DNA from: Actinomyces gaoshouyii
Lineage (GTDB): Bacteria > Actinomycetota > Actinomycetes > Actinomycetales > Actinomycetaceae
DNA length: 64,000 nt
Direction of reading: 5' to 3'
NCBI RefSeq assembly: GCF_002072175.1
Contig: NZ_MVIV01000001.1
Span: forward strand, 202,852-266,851
How positions within the stretch are numbered: the stretch's first letter is position 1; each line of letters starts with the position of its first letter. Shown piece by piece: positions 48,127-58,467 of this stretch. Made by a program: the position numbers and the translations under genes. The notes below the pieces were generated by a model. It was given only the letters and a program-made list of their open reading frames with translations, ran no database searches and had not been told where the DNA came from.

Positions 48127-49749
48127 TCAGGCCTCGTTGACGCGGCGCTTGCGGGCTACGAGCACGAAGCCGACGGCGATCGCCATGATCGACAGGCCAC
48201 CGACGGTCATGAGGATCTTGCCCGCCGCACCCGTGACCGGCAGGGGCGGAACGGTGGTCTTGGTGTTGTCCACGGTGATGTCGGCGGTGGTGGAGACACC
48301 GGCGCGGACGGTCACGCCCTTCGTCGCGTCCGCGGTGGCTGGGAGGGTGTAGCCCGCCGGGGCCTTGGTCTCGACGATCACGTAGCATCGCTTGTTGTGA
48401 TCCGGTGTGACATCAGCAGCACCCGCGACACCCACCTTCTTGTCAACGAACAGTCCCTCAACATTCAGGGTGCCATCAGCGCCCGTCGTGAACTCGCTAA
48501 CAGCGCCCACGGCGATGGGGTCGCCTTCCTTGACCGCAGTCGAGCAGTCGTCGGCATAGGCGGTGGCGGCACTGGCGTTGTAGACCTGGAAGGTTGCGCC
48601 CTCAAGGGCCTTGGAGTTGTCCTTGTCCTGCTTGGCGATCTTGAGATTCCCCCATGTGGAGACCACCTTGTTGCTCGGCGTGCCCGGATCATCGTTCGGA
48701 GCGGGAGGTGTGCTCGGGGGCTGGTCCGGCGGGGTGCTGGGGCGATCCGGCGTTCCGGGGATAGTGTCGACGTAAAGGTTAGCGACGTTAGGAATAACGC
48801 CGTCAGCGGGCACGGACTTGACATCGGCGGTGAACTCAACGGTGACAGTCGAGCCGAGCTTGGTCTTGAGGTGCTCGAGTCCGGCCTTGGTGAAGGCCAC
48901 GGTCGACGTCTGGCCGTCAGTCTTCGTGTACTTGTCGGCATCGACATCCGCACCGTCGATCTTGACGGACTTGACCTTGCCGTTCTGCAGGTTCTCGTTG
49001 AACGGATCAGAGATGATGAAGTACTTGAAAGCATCATTCGCGCCGATACTCGGCACCTTGGCGCTCACCGGGAAGGTGACCTGCTCCCCGGTCTTGATGC
49101 CATGCTTAGTCCCCTCGATGGTGACCTCCTTGGAAGGAGCGTCCACAACGACGTTCTTGGGGTAGACGTTGATGTCGTACAGCCAGTTGCCGTCGTGGCT
49201 CGTTGGAGAATTCACCTCATTGTTCGGGAACGGGATGGTGACGAGGAACGGTGCCGCCTTCTGCTTGACAGAGGCAGGCGCGCTGGACTCGCACACCAGG
49301 TAGGCCTTGACGGCGAGACTATCCTTCTTGGCCGTCCCCTGAGCGTCGGTCTTGGGCAGAGCGATACCGGCATCGAAGGTGGCGGCCTTGTTGTCCGGCA
49401 GCATGAGGGAGGGAGTGTTCCCATCAGTGCCGCAGGCGGTCACAGGAACCTTGAGGTCGCCGAGGCCGTTCCAGGACTCCTGCTTGCTCAGGTCCAGATT
49501 GGAAATCGGGTGCACCGTGAAGACGACATCAGCAACCGGAGTGCCCTGGACGGAAGTCTTACCATCCGGAGTCCCATTGGGATTGAGCGTGCCGGACTGA
49601 TACTTGTGAACGGTCAGCGAGCCAGTCCTGGCAACATCAATATTGCCATCTGCTGCAGTCGCAGTCGTCGCCACAACAAGTCCGGAGATACCCAGGCTGA
49701 GGACGCCGGCGACTCCGAGCGCTCTTCTGGAGAAGCGTGTTGCACGCAT
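48127..49749 (-). CDS. Shaft-type fimbrial pilin, LPVTG-anchored (second pilin)
   Basis: This 540-aa pilin resembles FimA/FimP backbone subunits. A signal peptide (LGVAGVLSLGISGLVVATTA) precedes AADGNI. The pilin motif WLYDINVYPKN is at 189-199, with K198 the expected cross-linking lysine. A Pro-rich hinge (PDRPSTPPDQPPSTPPAP) leads to a Cna-B-like domain with the E-box YVIVETKAPAGY. The sorting signal is LPVTG (503-507) with helix and RKRR. I chose ATG 49747-49749, since residues upstream are not signal-like. It is a clear paralogue of the 50646-52343 pilin but diverged in the N-terminal domain, so both could polymerise. Confidence 0.92.
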   Translation of the reverse strand: MRATRFSRRALGVAGVLSLGISGLVVATTATAADGNIDVARTGSLTVHKYQSGTLNPNGTPDGKTSVQGTPVADVVFTVHPISNLDLSKQESWNGLGDLKVPVTACGTDGNTPSLMLPDNKAATFDAGIALPKTDAQGTAKKDSLAVKAYLVCESSAPASVKQKAAPFLVTIPFPNNEVNSPTSHDGNWLYDINVYPKNVVVDAPSKEVTIEGTKHGIKTGEQVTFPVSAKVPSIGANDAFKYFIISDPFNENLQNGKVKSVKIDGADVDADKYTKTDGQTSTVAFTKAGLEHLKTKLGSTVTVEFTADVKSVPADGVIPNVANLYVDTIPGTPDRPSTPPDQPPSTPPAPNDDPGTPSNKVVSTWGNLKIAKQDKDNSKALEGATFQVYNASAATAYADDCSTAVKEGDPIAVGAVSEFTTGADGTLNVEGLFVDKKVGVAGAADVTPDHNKRCYVIVETKAPAGYTLPATADATKGVTVRAGVSTTADITVDNTKTTVPPLPVTGAAGKILMTVGGLSIMAIAVGFVLVARKRRVNEA

Positions 49750-50645
49750 GAGTAGGGATTTCCTTTCAGGATCTGCCCGGGGATGGGCTGGCACCACGAT
49801 TTTGGGACACCGTGCAGGCCCTCAGGCTGAGAGGCCCTCGTACCAATATTTGTGGAAGCTTGCGGGAAGCGCCGATGGGAACCGACTTGGGATCAAGCAA
49901 CCACTCGATAGCCCCCAGATATCGATCGAGCGCCGACTCAGGATGGGCCATCAGGGTCGAGCATATCGGGTCTCCCGCTCAGTGGGCGCCCCGTACGATT
50001 GCGATCCGATCGCTTTTACCGCTACGCGCTCTCGTCCCATGCCCACCGCCTTCCATGGCGGCGGCGGACGATTCAGCCGCCACGGCGGGCAGTCCCGCCG
50101 CGCCTAGGACGAAGGAGCTCTCCACATCCCTCCGGTCAGCGGCGACGTGGGAACAAAGAGCATCGAGACCGGCCCTCGTCCACGTCGGAGCAATCGCTGC
50201 CGTCGGAGCGCAGGCATCGGCCGGAGAGGCTTGCCGTGGATGAAAGTGCTCCAGCCCGCTCACGAGCTGGTCGCGCGCCGGGAGTTGCGCGCCGGGTCCA
50301 CGGGCAGGTTCGCCCGCGCCCCACCGATCCAGTCGAAGACCTGCTGGTAATCGCTCGGGCCGCCATCGGGGCTGCCCCGGATGGCCCCCGGATCTGCTCC
50401 TGCTGTCCTCGGATCAGAGGGCCCCAGGATGGCCAAGATGAGGAGAGGCGGGCCCTGCGGAGGCCGGCGTCGCGCCCCGCAGGCGGGAGCCGTAGAGTGC
50501 CGCGGCGCATGAGGCCGCTGCCTCCGGGAAGGGGACACGATTGCGCCCCTCCAAGATGAGGTGGTTCGGCCCGCCGCGCAGCAGCGGCTGCCGGCCCTCA
50601 GGGCGGCCGGCAGCCGCACCGCCCTGAGGGCCGGGGCCTTGAGGG
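49750..50645. other. 896-bp region between the two pilin genes
   Basis: No gene could be supported. Several short open frames exist on both strands but lack ribosome binding sites or recognisable domains. The proximal end should carry the promoter of the second pilin. A fragment at 50151-50173 (GAACAAAGAGCATCGAGACC) resembles one half of the GAGACCGGTC repeat, but its partner core is missing. The pilin terminator lies at 50591-50630. Confidence 0.5.
50591..50630 (-). terminator. Terminator after the first pilin
   Basis: A perfect 14-bp stem pairs 50591-50604 with 50617-50630, loop 12 nt. An alternative overlapping stem (GCGGCTGCCGGCC with its complement) can also form. It starts 16 bp past the pilin stop and should end that transcript. 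Confidence 0.88.
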
Positions 50646-52343
50646 TCAGAGCGAGGAGGCCCTGCGTCCACGGCGGTGGGAAACCGCGACTGCTCCGGCG
50701 GCGATCAGGAGCAGGGCGGCACCCGCAGCGCTGAGCAGGATCTTCCCCAGAGAGCCCGTGAGGGGGAGGTTGGGGACGGTTTGCTTGGTGTTCTCGATGG
50801 TGATGTTGTCCTCAGTGGTATTGCCGACTTTCACCGTCACCGGGGTCTCCGCCTGCGCAGGCAGGACGTAGCCGGCAGGGGCCTTGGTCTCCACCAGTAC
50901 GTAGCAGCGCTGGGTGGCGCCGGGCTGATTATCACGATTGGCATCGGTCACCGAGTCGGAGACGAACAGCGCATCGATACTGATCACACCCCGGTCATCG
51001 GTTGTCAGCGTGGTCTGGCCGCTCACACTCAGGGGGTCGCCCGTCCTGGTCGCCCCCGCGCAAGAGGCGGCGTAGGGGGCGGCGGCGTTGTAGATCTGGA
51101 ACTCAGCGCCCTTGAGAGCGGACTTGCCACCTGCCTGAGCTCGGGGGTTCATGAGGAAGGGCATCACGAGCCTCTCCAGAGGCGCTGAAGGGTCGTCTTC
51201 CAGATCCCCATCATTTCCCGCGTTCCCCCCGTCCAGGGAGTGGGCGTCCACCTTGGTGATCTTCAGGTCACCCCAGTTGGTCCTGACCTCGGGGGAGGTC
51301 AGGGGAGTTCCCGGCGGGGTCTGCGGCGGGGTCTGCGGGTTGGGCGGCTGATCCGCGTAGACGGTGTCGGCGATCAACTGGGCCGTGTTCGGGATGACGC
51401 CATTGCCGACACTGGCGACCTTCCCCTGGAACACCGCCTTGACCTCCTGGCCGGCACCGGCCTTGAGCTTGGTCAGGCCCGCGCCGGTGAAGGTGACCGT
51501 CACGGTCTGCCCCGTCACCACCACCTCATAGTCGGTGGTCGCCGTCAGCGCGGTGCCACCGAGACTCACCTCGGGCACCGCGAGATCGGTGAGGCGGGAG
51601 TCCATGACATCCTTGAACTGGAAGTACTTGTAGTAAGAGCCGGCGTCCAGGGCGGGAAGCGTGGAGGTCACGGGGAACTTGACCAGGGCTCCTGTCGCGT
51701 AGCCGTTATTGCGCTGATCATCGATGGTCTTGCTGATCGCGATCCGCTCGTTCTTCGGGTAGACGTTGACGTCGTAGAGCCAGTTTCCCTCCTCGCCCGG
51801 TGCGGTGTTGGGGTGGGGCACGGTGACGACGAAGGGCTTCGCCTTCTGAAGGATATCCGAGGGGGTCTTGGTCTCGCAGACGAGGTAGGCCTTCACCGTC
51901 AGGCCCCCGATCGTGGCCTGTCCCTGACTGTCGGTATCGCCCGAGGCGGTCCCGGATCCGGCATTGATAGTGTGGCCGGCGAGAGTCGGGGTACTGGGAT
52001 TCGCGCAGGCCGAAGCGGGAATCGCGCCATCCGCGCTCAACGCGGTCACCGCGCTCCAGCCCTCAACGGTCGTGAGATCGATATCGCTGATCGGGTAGGC
52101 GGTGAATTGGACACCTTGAACGGGCTGTCCGCCCTCGACGGCGTTCTGACCGTCGGCTGTTCCACGAGTGCCGTCGTTCTGGATGTGCTTATGGATGGTG
52201 ATGGAGCCGGTGGCGCTCTCCTTGATGTTCCCGTAGTTCGCCTCTTCGGCCGCGGCCGGGGGGACGAGTCCGAGCAGGCCCACGGCGGCGATCCAGGCTA
52301 CGGCAGCAGCCCGGCTCCCCAGAGTGGAGACGGAGGTTTTCAT
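50646..52343 (-). CDS. Shaft-type fimbrial pilin, LPLTG-anchored (first pilin)
   Basis: This 565-aa pilin has a signal peptide (AAAVAWIAAVGLLGLVPPAA) and the pilin motif WLYDVNVYPKN (188-198, K197). A Pro-rich hinge (PPNPQTPPQTPPGTPLTSP) and a Cna-B-like domain follow, with the E-box YVLVETKAPAGY (E485) for isopeptide formation. The sorting signal is LPLTG (526-530). An acidic insertion with GGNAGNDGDLEDDPSAPLER lies in the second domain and is absent from the paralogue. It is the first gene of the island in transcription order. An AT-rich promoter region and an ISL3-type element lie upstream. Confidence 0.93.
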   Translation of the reverse strand: MKTSVSTLGSRAAAVAWIAAVGLLGLVPPAAAEEANYGNIKESATGSITIHKHIQNDGTRGTADGQNAVEGGQPVQGVQFTAYPISDIDLTTVEGWSAVTALSADGAIPASACANPSTPTLAGHTINAGSGTASGDTDSQGQATIGGLTVKAYLVCETKTPSDILQKAKPFVVTVPHPNTAPGEEGNWLYDVNVYPKNERIAISKTIDDQRNNGYATGALVKFPVTSTLPALDAGSYYKYFQFKDVMDSRLTDLAVPEVSLGGTALTATTDYEVVVTGQTVTVTFTGAGLTKLKAGAGQEVKAVFQGKVASVGNGVIPNTAQLIADTVYADQPPNPQTPPQTPPGTPLTSPEVRTNWGDLKITKVDAHSLDGGNAGNDGDLEDDPSAPLERLVMPFLMNPRAQAGGKSALKGAEFQIYNAAAPYAASCAGATRTGDPLSVSGQTTLTTDDRGVISIDALFVSDSVTDANRDNQPGATQRCYVLVETKAPAGYVLPAQAETPVTVKVGNTTEDNITIENTKQTVPNLPLTGSLGKILLSAAGAALLLIAAGAVAVSHRRGRRASSL

Positions 52344-52544
52344 GTGTTGGGATTCCTTTCATCATCCCCCCGGGGAGGGAGGGGGGTGGAGGATGGCGAT
52401 GCAGGCGCGAGCAGGACTGCTGCCACCAGCCCCGGGGACGGCGCAGCGCGGCAGGGCAACAGCGCTCACCTGCGATGCGTCGCCCTCCCATGGTTGCCAT
52501 GACAAGGGGCGAACCACTGAGACTCACTCAGTGGACTCTTCTGG
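52344..52544 (-). other. Leader of the first pilin gene
   Basis: This span between the pilin ATG and the AT-rich promoter region is GC-rich with a GGGGGGA-type purine tract (about 52365-52395) that could form a ribosome binding site and structured leader. No gene was recognised. Confidence 0.4.
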
Positions 52545-52615
52545 AATCTAACCCAGCTCACGACATAAATAACAAATAATGACCATCCTGTAACCAAAGA
52601 TATTCATTTGTGACC
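52545..52615 (-). promoter_or_regulatory. AT-rich promoter region of the first pilin
   Basis: This is the most AT-rich stretch of the surrounding kilobase. On the minus strand it contains TTGGTTACAGG followed by ATTATTTGTTATTTATG, offering plausible -35 and -10 elements. Its upstream edge is 20 bp from the ISL3-type insertion. Confidence 0.5.
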
Positions 52616-52626
52616 GGAATTGCCGC

Positions 52627-53035
52627 AGTTACCTGGCTCTTCCCGGTTGGGAGTGTGGGTTTCGGGTCTGTTGGGAGGGCTCTGGTGCGGGCGGGTCGGT
52701 TCCGTGGGTAGAGGTCGGGATTGTCCGAGGATGAAGCTTCCTATGCCGTCCGCCTGGAAGATCTCGGCGTGCTTGACACTGCTTTCACTGATCCTGACCC
52801 GGTGGCGTTGTGTTATCCCGACGACCTCGGCCTCGACGTCCTCGGCCAGCATCTGGCCTCCGAGCGCGCCCTCGTGCTGTGCTGCCTGGTCGAGGTCGAT
52901 GAGCGGTGTCATCGGAGTGGTTGCCATGGTCGTGCCCCGTGACAGCGTGGTGGGTGTGCGAGTTGGCCCACGCCCCGTACCAAACCAACCACCCCACACC
53001 CCAACCACACCCCACCCGAGAAGAGCCAGTTACCT
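52627..53035. mobile_element. ISL3-type non-autonomous element (MITE) with target duplication
   Basis: The element proper is 52635-53027 (393 bp). Its ends are imperfect inverted repeats: GGCTCTTCCCGGTTGGGAG on the left and, read inward from the right, GGCTCTTCTCGGGTGGGGTG, matching at about 20 of 23 positions. The 8-bp direct repeat AGTTACCT flanks both ends (52627-52634 and 53028-53035). Ends beginning GGCTCTTC and an 8-bp duplication are features of ISL3-family insertion sequences. The interior is too short for a transposase. A minus-strand frame opening at 52927 (MATTPMTPLIDLDQAAQHEG) is not recognised and is probably filler. Confidence 0.85.
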
Positions 53036-53147
53036 TCCTCACGAGTCCGACACCTCGCGCCTCTACCGGGCGGGGCGCACATCCGACCGTCATCAAAGCG
53101 GATGAGGACGAGGCCGCCGCAGGGCACTCAGCCGGAAGGAATAATGA

Positions 53148-53187
53148 CGAGGATCCCCCGGACCCTGACGGGTCCGGGGGATCCTCG
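53148..53187 (-). terminator. Terminator after tuf
   Basis: A perfect 18-bp stem pairs 53148-53165 with 53170-53187 around TGAC. It lies about 70 bp past the tuf stop, and the minus strand continues TCATTATT. It closes the str operon before the pilus island. Confidence 0.93.
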
Positions 53188-53258
53188 CAGCAGCCTGAGC
53201 ACCTTCGCAGTGCGCCCCAGCACTCAAGCGGCCGACCGATGATTGACCGCGCAGATCA

Positions 53259-54449
53259 TCACTTGATGATCTTGGTGACGCGGCCGGAGCCGACGGTGCG
53301 GCCACCCTCACGGATGGCGAAGCCGAGGCCCTCCTCCATGGCGATGGGCTGGATGAGCTCAACGCTCATCTCGGTGGTGTCGCCGGGCATGACCATCTCG
53401 GTACCCTCGGGCAGCGTGATGACGCCGGTGACGTCCGTGGTCCGGAAGTAGAACTGCGGACGGTAGTTCGAGTAGAAGGGGTTGTGGCGGCCGCCCTCGT
53501 CCTTGGTGAGGATGTAGACGTGGCCCTCGAACTGGGTGTGCGGGGTGATGGAGCCGGGCTTGCAGACCACCTGGCCGCGCTCGACATCCTCGCGCTTGGT
53601 GCCGCGCAGGAGTAGACCGCAGTTCTCGCCGGCCCAGGCCTCGTCCATCTGCTTGTGGAACATCTCGATACCGGTGACCGTGGTCTTCTGGGCCTCGCGG
53701 ATACCGAGGATCTCGACCTCGGAGTTGATCGGCAGCTTGCCGCGCTCGACACGGCCGGTGACGACGGTGCCGCGACCGGTGATGGTGAAGACGTCCTCGA
53801 TGGGCATGAGGAACGGCTTGTCCATGTCGCGCTCGGGGGTCGGGATGAAGGAGTCGACCTCGTCCATGAGCTCCTTGATCTTGGCAGCCCACTCGGCGTC
53901 ACCCTCAAGGGCTTTGAGCGCGGAGACGCGGACCACGGGGGCGTTGTCGCCGTCGTAGTCCTGGGAGGACAGCAGCTCGCGGACCTCCATCTCGACCAGG
54001 TCGAGGAGCTCCTCGTCCTCAACCATGTCGGCCTTGTTGAGGGCGACGAGGAGGGCGGGGACGCCGACCTGGCGGGCGAGCAGGACGTGCTCGCGGGTCT
54101 GGGCCATCGGGCCGTCGGTGGCGGCGACCACGAGGATCGCGCCATCCATCTGGGCGGCACCGGTGATCATGTTCTTGATGTAGTCGGCGTGGCCGGGGGC
54201 GTCGACGTGCGCGTAGTGGCGCTTGTCAGTCTCGTACTCGACGTGCGCGATGTTGATCGTGATACCGCGCTGGCGCTCCTCGGGGGCCTTGTCGATCTCG
54301 TCGAAGGGGGTGAAGGGGTTGAGGTCCGGGTACTCGTCGTGCAGAACCTTGGAGATCGCTGCGGTCAGCGTCGTCTTGCCGTGGTCGACGTGACCGATCG
54401 TTCCGATGTTGACGTGCGGCTTGGTCCGCTCGAACTTGGCCTTGGCCAC
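53259..54449 (-). CDS. tuf: Elongation factor Tu
   Basis: EF-Tu (396 aa) delivers aminoacyl-tRNA to the ribosome. The P-loop GHVDHGKTT is at 19-27, [14 protein letters not shown] is switch [21 protein letters not shown] is switch II and NKADMV is the guanine motif. The C-terminus [14 protein letters not shown] is canonical. It is 207 bp after fusA and is the last gene of the str group here. Confidence 0.99.
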   Translation of the reverse strand: MAKAKFERTKPHVNIGTIGHVDHGKTTLTAAISKVLHDEYPDLNPFTPFDEIDKAPEERQRGITINIAHVEYETDKRHYAHVDAPGHADYIKNMITGAAQMDGAILVVAATDGPMAQTREHVLLARQVGVPALLVALNKADMVEDEELLDLVEMEVRELLSSQDYDGDNAPVVRVSALKALEGDAEWAAKIKELMDEVDSFIPTPERDMDKPFLMPIEDVFTITGRGTVVTGRVERGKLPINSEVEILGIREAQKTTVTGIEMFHKQMDEAWAGENCGLLLRGTKREDVERGQVVCKPGSITPHTQFEGHVYILTKDEGGRHNPFYSNYRPQFYFRTTDVTGVITLPEGTEMVMPGDTTEMSVELIQPIAMEEGLGFAIREGGRTVGSGRVTKIIK

Positions 54450-54602
54450 TGGTGTCCTCCTGGGACTCGGGTAGTGCTCTTCGTCGGGATTCGACTAGCA
54501 CATGCTAGCCGGTCCCCCTGCCAGAGCCACTACAGGATGGTTGTTGGAAATCTTACTGGAATGCGGGCTCGGCGCCGAACGGCCCGAGCGATCCCGGGGA
54601 CC

Positions 54603-54622
54603 GGGCCGGATCAGTCCGGCCC
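54603..54622 (-). terminator. Hairpin between fusA and tuf
   Basis: An 8-bp stem (54603-54610 with 54615-54622, loop TCAG) with extra G:C pairing outside it lies 35 bp past the fusA stop. It may attenuate readthrough; tuf then probably has an additional promoter in 54450-54600, which includes the less GC-rich TGGTTGTTGGAAATCTTAC. Confidence 0.55.
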
Positions 54623-54656
54623 CCGGGCTCATGGGCCCCGCGCGGGACCGGCGGAC

Positions 54657-56792
<2,136 letters not shown>

Positions 56793-56930
56793 GTGTGGTG
56801 TCCTTCGTTCGAGAGGTCTGTGGATTCGCGTCGGCCGGGGCGGGTCCGGTGGCCCGCGAGCGGGCTCCTGCGGGACTGGCTCCCGCGAGCGGCGGGCGCC
56901 GCCGGGCCCCGCCCCGACCGACGATGGGCT

Positions 56931-57401
56931 TTACCAGCGGTAGTGCGCGAAGGCCTTGTTGGACTCGGCCATGCGGTGCATGTCCTCGCGGCGCTTGACC
57001 GCGGCGCCGAGGCCGTTGGAGGCGTCGAGGATCTCGTTCATGAGGCGCTCGGTCATGGTGTTCTCGCGGCGCTGCCGGGAGAAGTCGACCAGCCAGCGCA
57101 GGGCCAGCGTGGTGGCGCGGTTGGGGCGCACCTCGACCGGGACCTGGTAGGTCGCACCACCGACGCGGCGGGAGCGGACCTCGAGGGCCGGGCGGATGTT
57201 GTCCAGCGCGCGCTTGAGCACGGAGACCGGGTCCTGGTCCGTCTTGGCGCGGACGCCCTCGAGAGCGCCGTAGACGATGCGCTCCGCCGTCGACTTCTTG
57301 CCGTCGAGGAGGACGCGGTTGACGAGCTGAGTGACGACCGGAGAGCCGTAGACGGGGTCGACGACGAGCGGACGCTTCGGGGCGGGGCCCTTACGAGGCA
57401 T
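56931..57401 (-). CDS. rpsG: 30S ribosomal protein S7
   Basis: S7 (156 aa) begins [20 protein letters not shown] and has [40 protein letters not shown] and [11 protein letters not shown]. Its ATG overlaps the rpsL stop as TAATG. Confidence 0.98.
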   Translation of the reverse strand: MPRKGPAPKRPLVVDPVYGSPVVTQLVNRVLLDGKKSTAERIVYGALEGVRAKTDQDPVSVLKRALDNIRPALEVRSRRVGGATYQVPVEVRPNRATTLALRWLVDFSRQRRENTMTERLMNEILDASNGLGAAVKRREDMHRMAESNKAFAHYRW

Positions 57402-57775
57402 TACTTCTTCTCCTTCTTGGCGCCGTACTTGGAGCGTGCCTGCTGGCGGTTCTTGACACCCTGGGTGTCGAGAGCGCCGCGCACGATGTGGTAGCGGACA
57501 CCGGGAAGGTCCTTCACACGACCACCGCGGACGAGCACGATCGAGTGCTCCTGGAGGTTGTGCCCCTCGCCGGGGATGTAGGCCGTGACCTCGATGCCGG
57601 AGGACAGGCGCACGCGCGCGACCTTCCGGAGGGCGGAGTTCGGCTTCTTGGGGGTCGTGGTGTACACGCGGGTGCACACACCACGACGCTGCGGGCTGGC
57701 CTTCAGCGCGGGCGTCTTGGACGCGGAGCGCTTCGTCGAGCGGCCCTTGCGGACCAACTGCTGAATCGTAGGCAC
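57401..57775 (-). CDS. rpsL: 30S ribosomal protein S12
   Basis: S12 (124 aa) begins with GTG at 57773-57775 ([16 protein letters not shown]). [19 protein letters not shown] and [20 protein letters not shown] are canonical. The lysines whose mutation gives streptomycin resistance in other bacteria (in TPKKPNSA and in [12 protein letters not shown]) have the wild-type residue. An upstream open frame crosses the dispersed repeats and is not homologous. Confidence 0.98.
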   Translation of the reverse strand: MPTIQQLVRKGRSTKRSASKTPALKASPQRRGVCTRVYTTTPKKPNSALRKVARVRLSSGIEVTAYIPGEGHNLQEHSIVLVRGGRVKDLPGVRYHIVRGALDTQGVKNRQQARSKYGAKKEKK

Positions 57776-58152
57776 TACGGATTCTCCATCTTGAGTGCAT
57801 GCTGACAGTGCTGCTGCCCTCACCGGCCCCGCCCCCCAGTTCGCGACGACGCGCACCGCCAACTGGCGAGGCCGGCCCGCCCGGGGCACGGCCCTCGGAC
57901 GCCCGGAGCCCTCCGGCCACTGGGGCACGGGGAGGACCCGTCGGTTCCCGCCGCGGCAGACCCGCGTGGCGAAGGGAAGACGCGATTCGCGCCGTACCCG
58001 CCCGCTGGGAACGGAATGGAGATCGGAGCCCGCATGCGGGCACCGGGGAACACAGTACTCGGGCGGCGCCGGCCGGGCCAGGCCAGCGGCTCCCGCCGGC
58101 ACATGATCCTCGCCACGCCTCCCCGCACCATCACCGCCCCTCCGCTTATGAG

Positions 58153-58187
58153 CGAGACCGGTCGATATCACGATCGAAACCGGTCGC
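58153..58187 (+). repeat. GAGACCGGTC repeat, forward unit (locus f)
   Basis: Cores ACCGGTC begin at 58157 and 58179, 22 bp apart. The first is GAGACCGGTC, the second GAAACCGGTC. Spacer GATATCACGATC is identical to that of the 19468 copy read on the other strand. Confidence 0.93.
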
Positions 58188-58239
58188 GTATCCACAGCCC
58201 GACCAAAACGGAACAAGCGCCGCCGCCCCTGGGGACAGC

Positions 58240-58274
58240 GGACCGGTTTCGGTGCCGTTTTCGACCGGTCTCGG
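58240..58274 (-). repeat. GAGACCGGTC repeat, reverse unit (locus g)
   Basis: ACCGGT cores begin at 58242 and 58264, again 22 bp apart, in inverted orientation relative to the unit at 58153, with about 52 bp between the two units. On the minus strand it reads GAGACCGGTC, spacer GAAAACGGCACC, then GAAACCGGTC. Confidence 0.92.
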
Positions 58275-58467
58275 CGATGAGGCAACGGAGGTCCGCGGCT
58301 GGGGCAGATAGCGCTCGGCAAGGCCGAGGCGCAGGGCGCGAACGAGCACTGCCTCGAGAGCACCGAGCGCTTAGACGCCGGCCGACGGCGCCAGCGGCTG
58401 CGCACCGAGCTGCCGCTCCGGCGGCGCCCAGAGCGGGGTGTCCCCGCGCGCCGCGCCCATGGCGGGA

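Larger units (their letters stand above)
57776..58467. other. 692-bp region between the FHA gene and rpsL
   Basis: This gap should carry the str operon promoter near rpsL and the end of the FHA transcript. It holds two inverted GAGACCGGTC units (58153-58187 and 58240-58274). No gene was recognised; long open frames in both directions are GC-driven and lack domains. Confidence 0.5.

Noticed and set aside
49766..50263. Short minus-strand frames between the pilin genes
   Set aside because: Small, without homology that I recognise and with ordinary GC-rich codon pattern; treated as non-coding.
52604..52927. A minus-strand open frame (MATTPMTPLIDLDQAAQHEG) within the MITE as a real gene
   Set aside because: No clear ribosome binding site or domain; it runs out through the inverted repeat of the element.
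57401..57775. Possible streptomycin-resistance mutation in rpsL
   Set aside because: The lysine positions in TPKKPNSA and in GGRVKDLPG are the usual wild-type residues.
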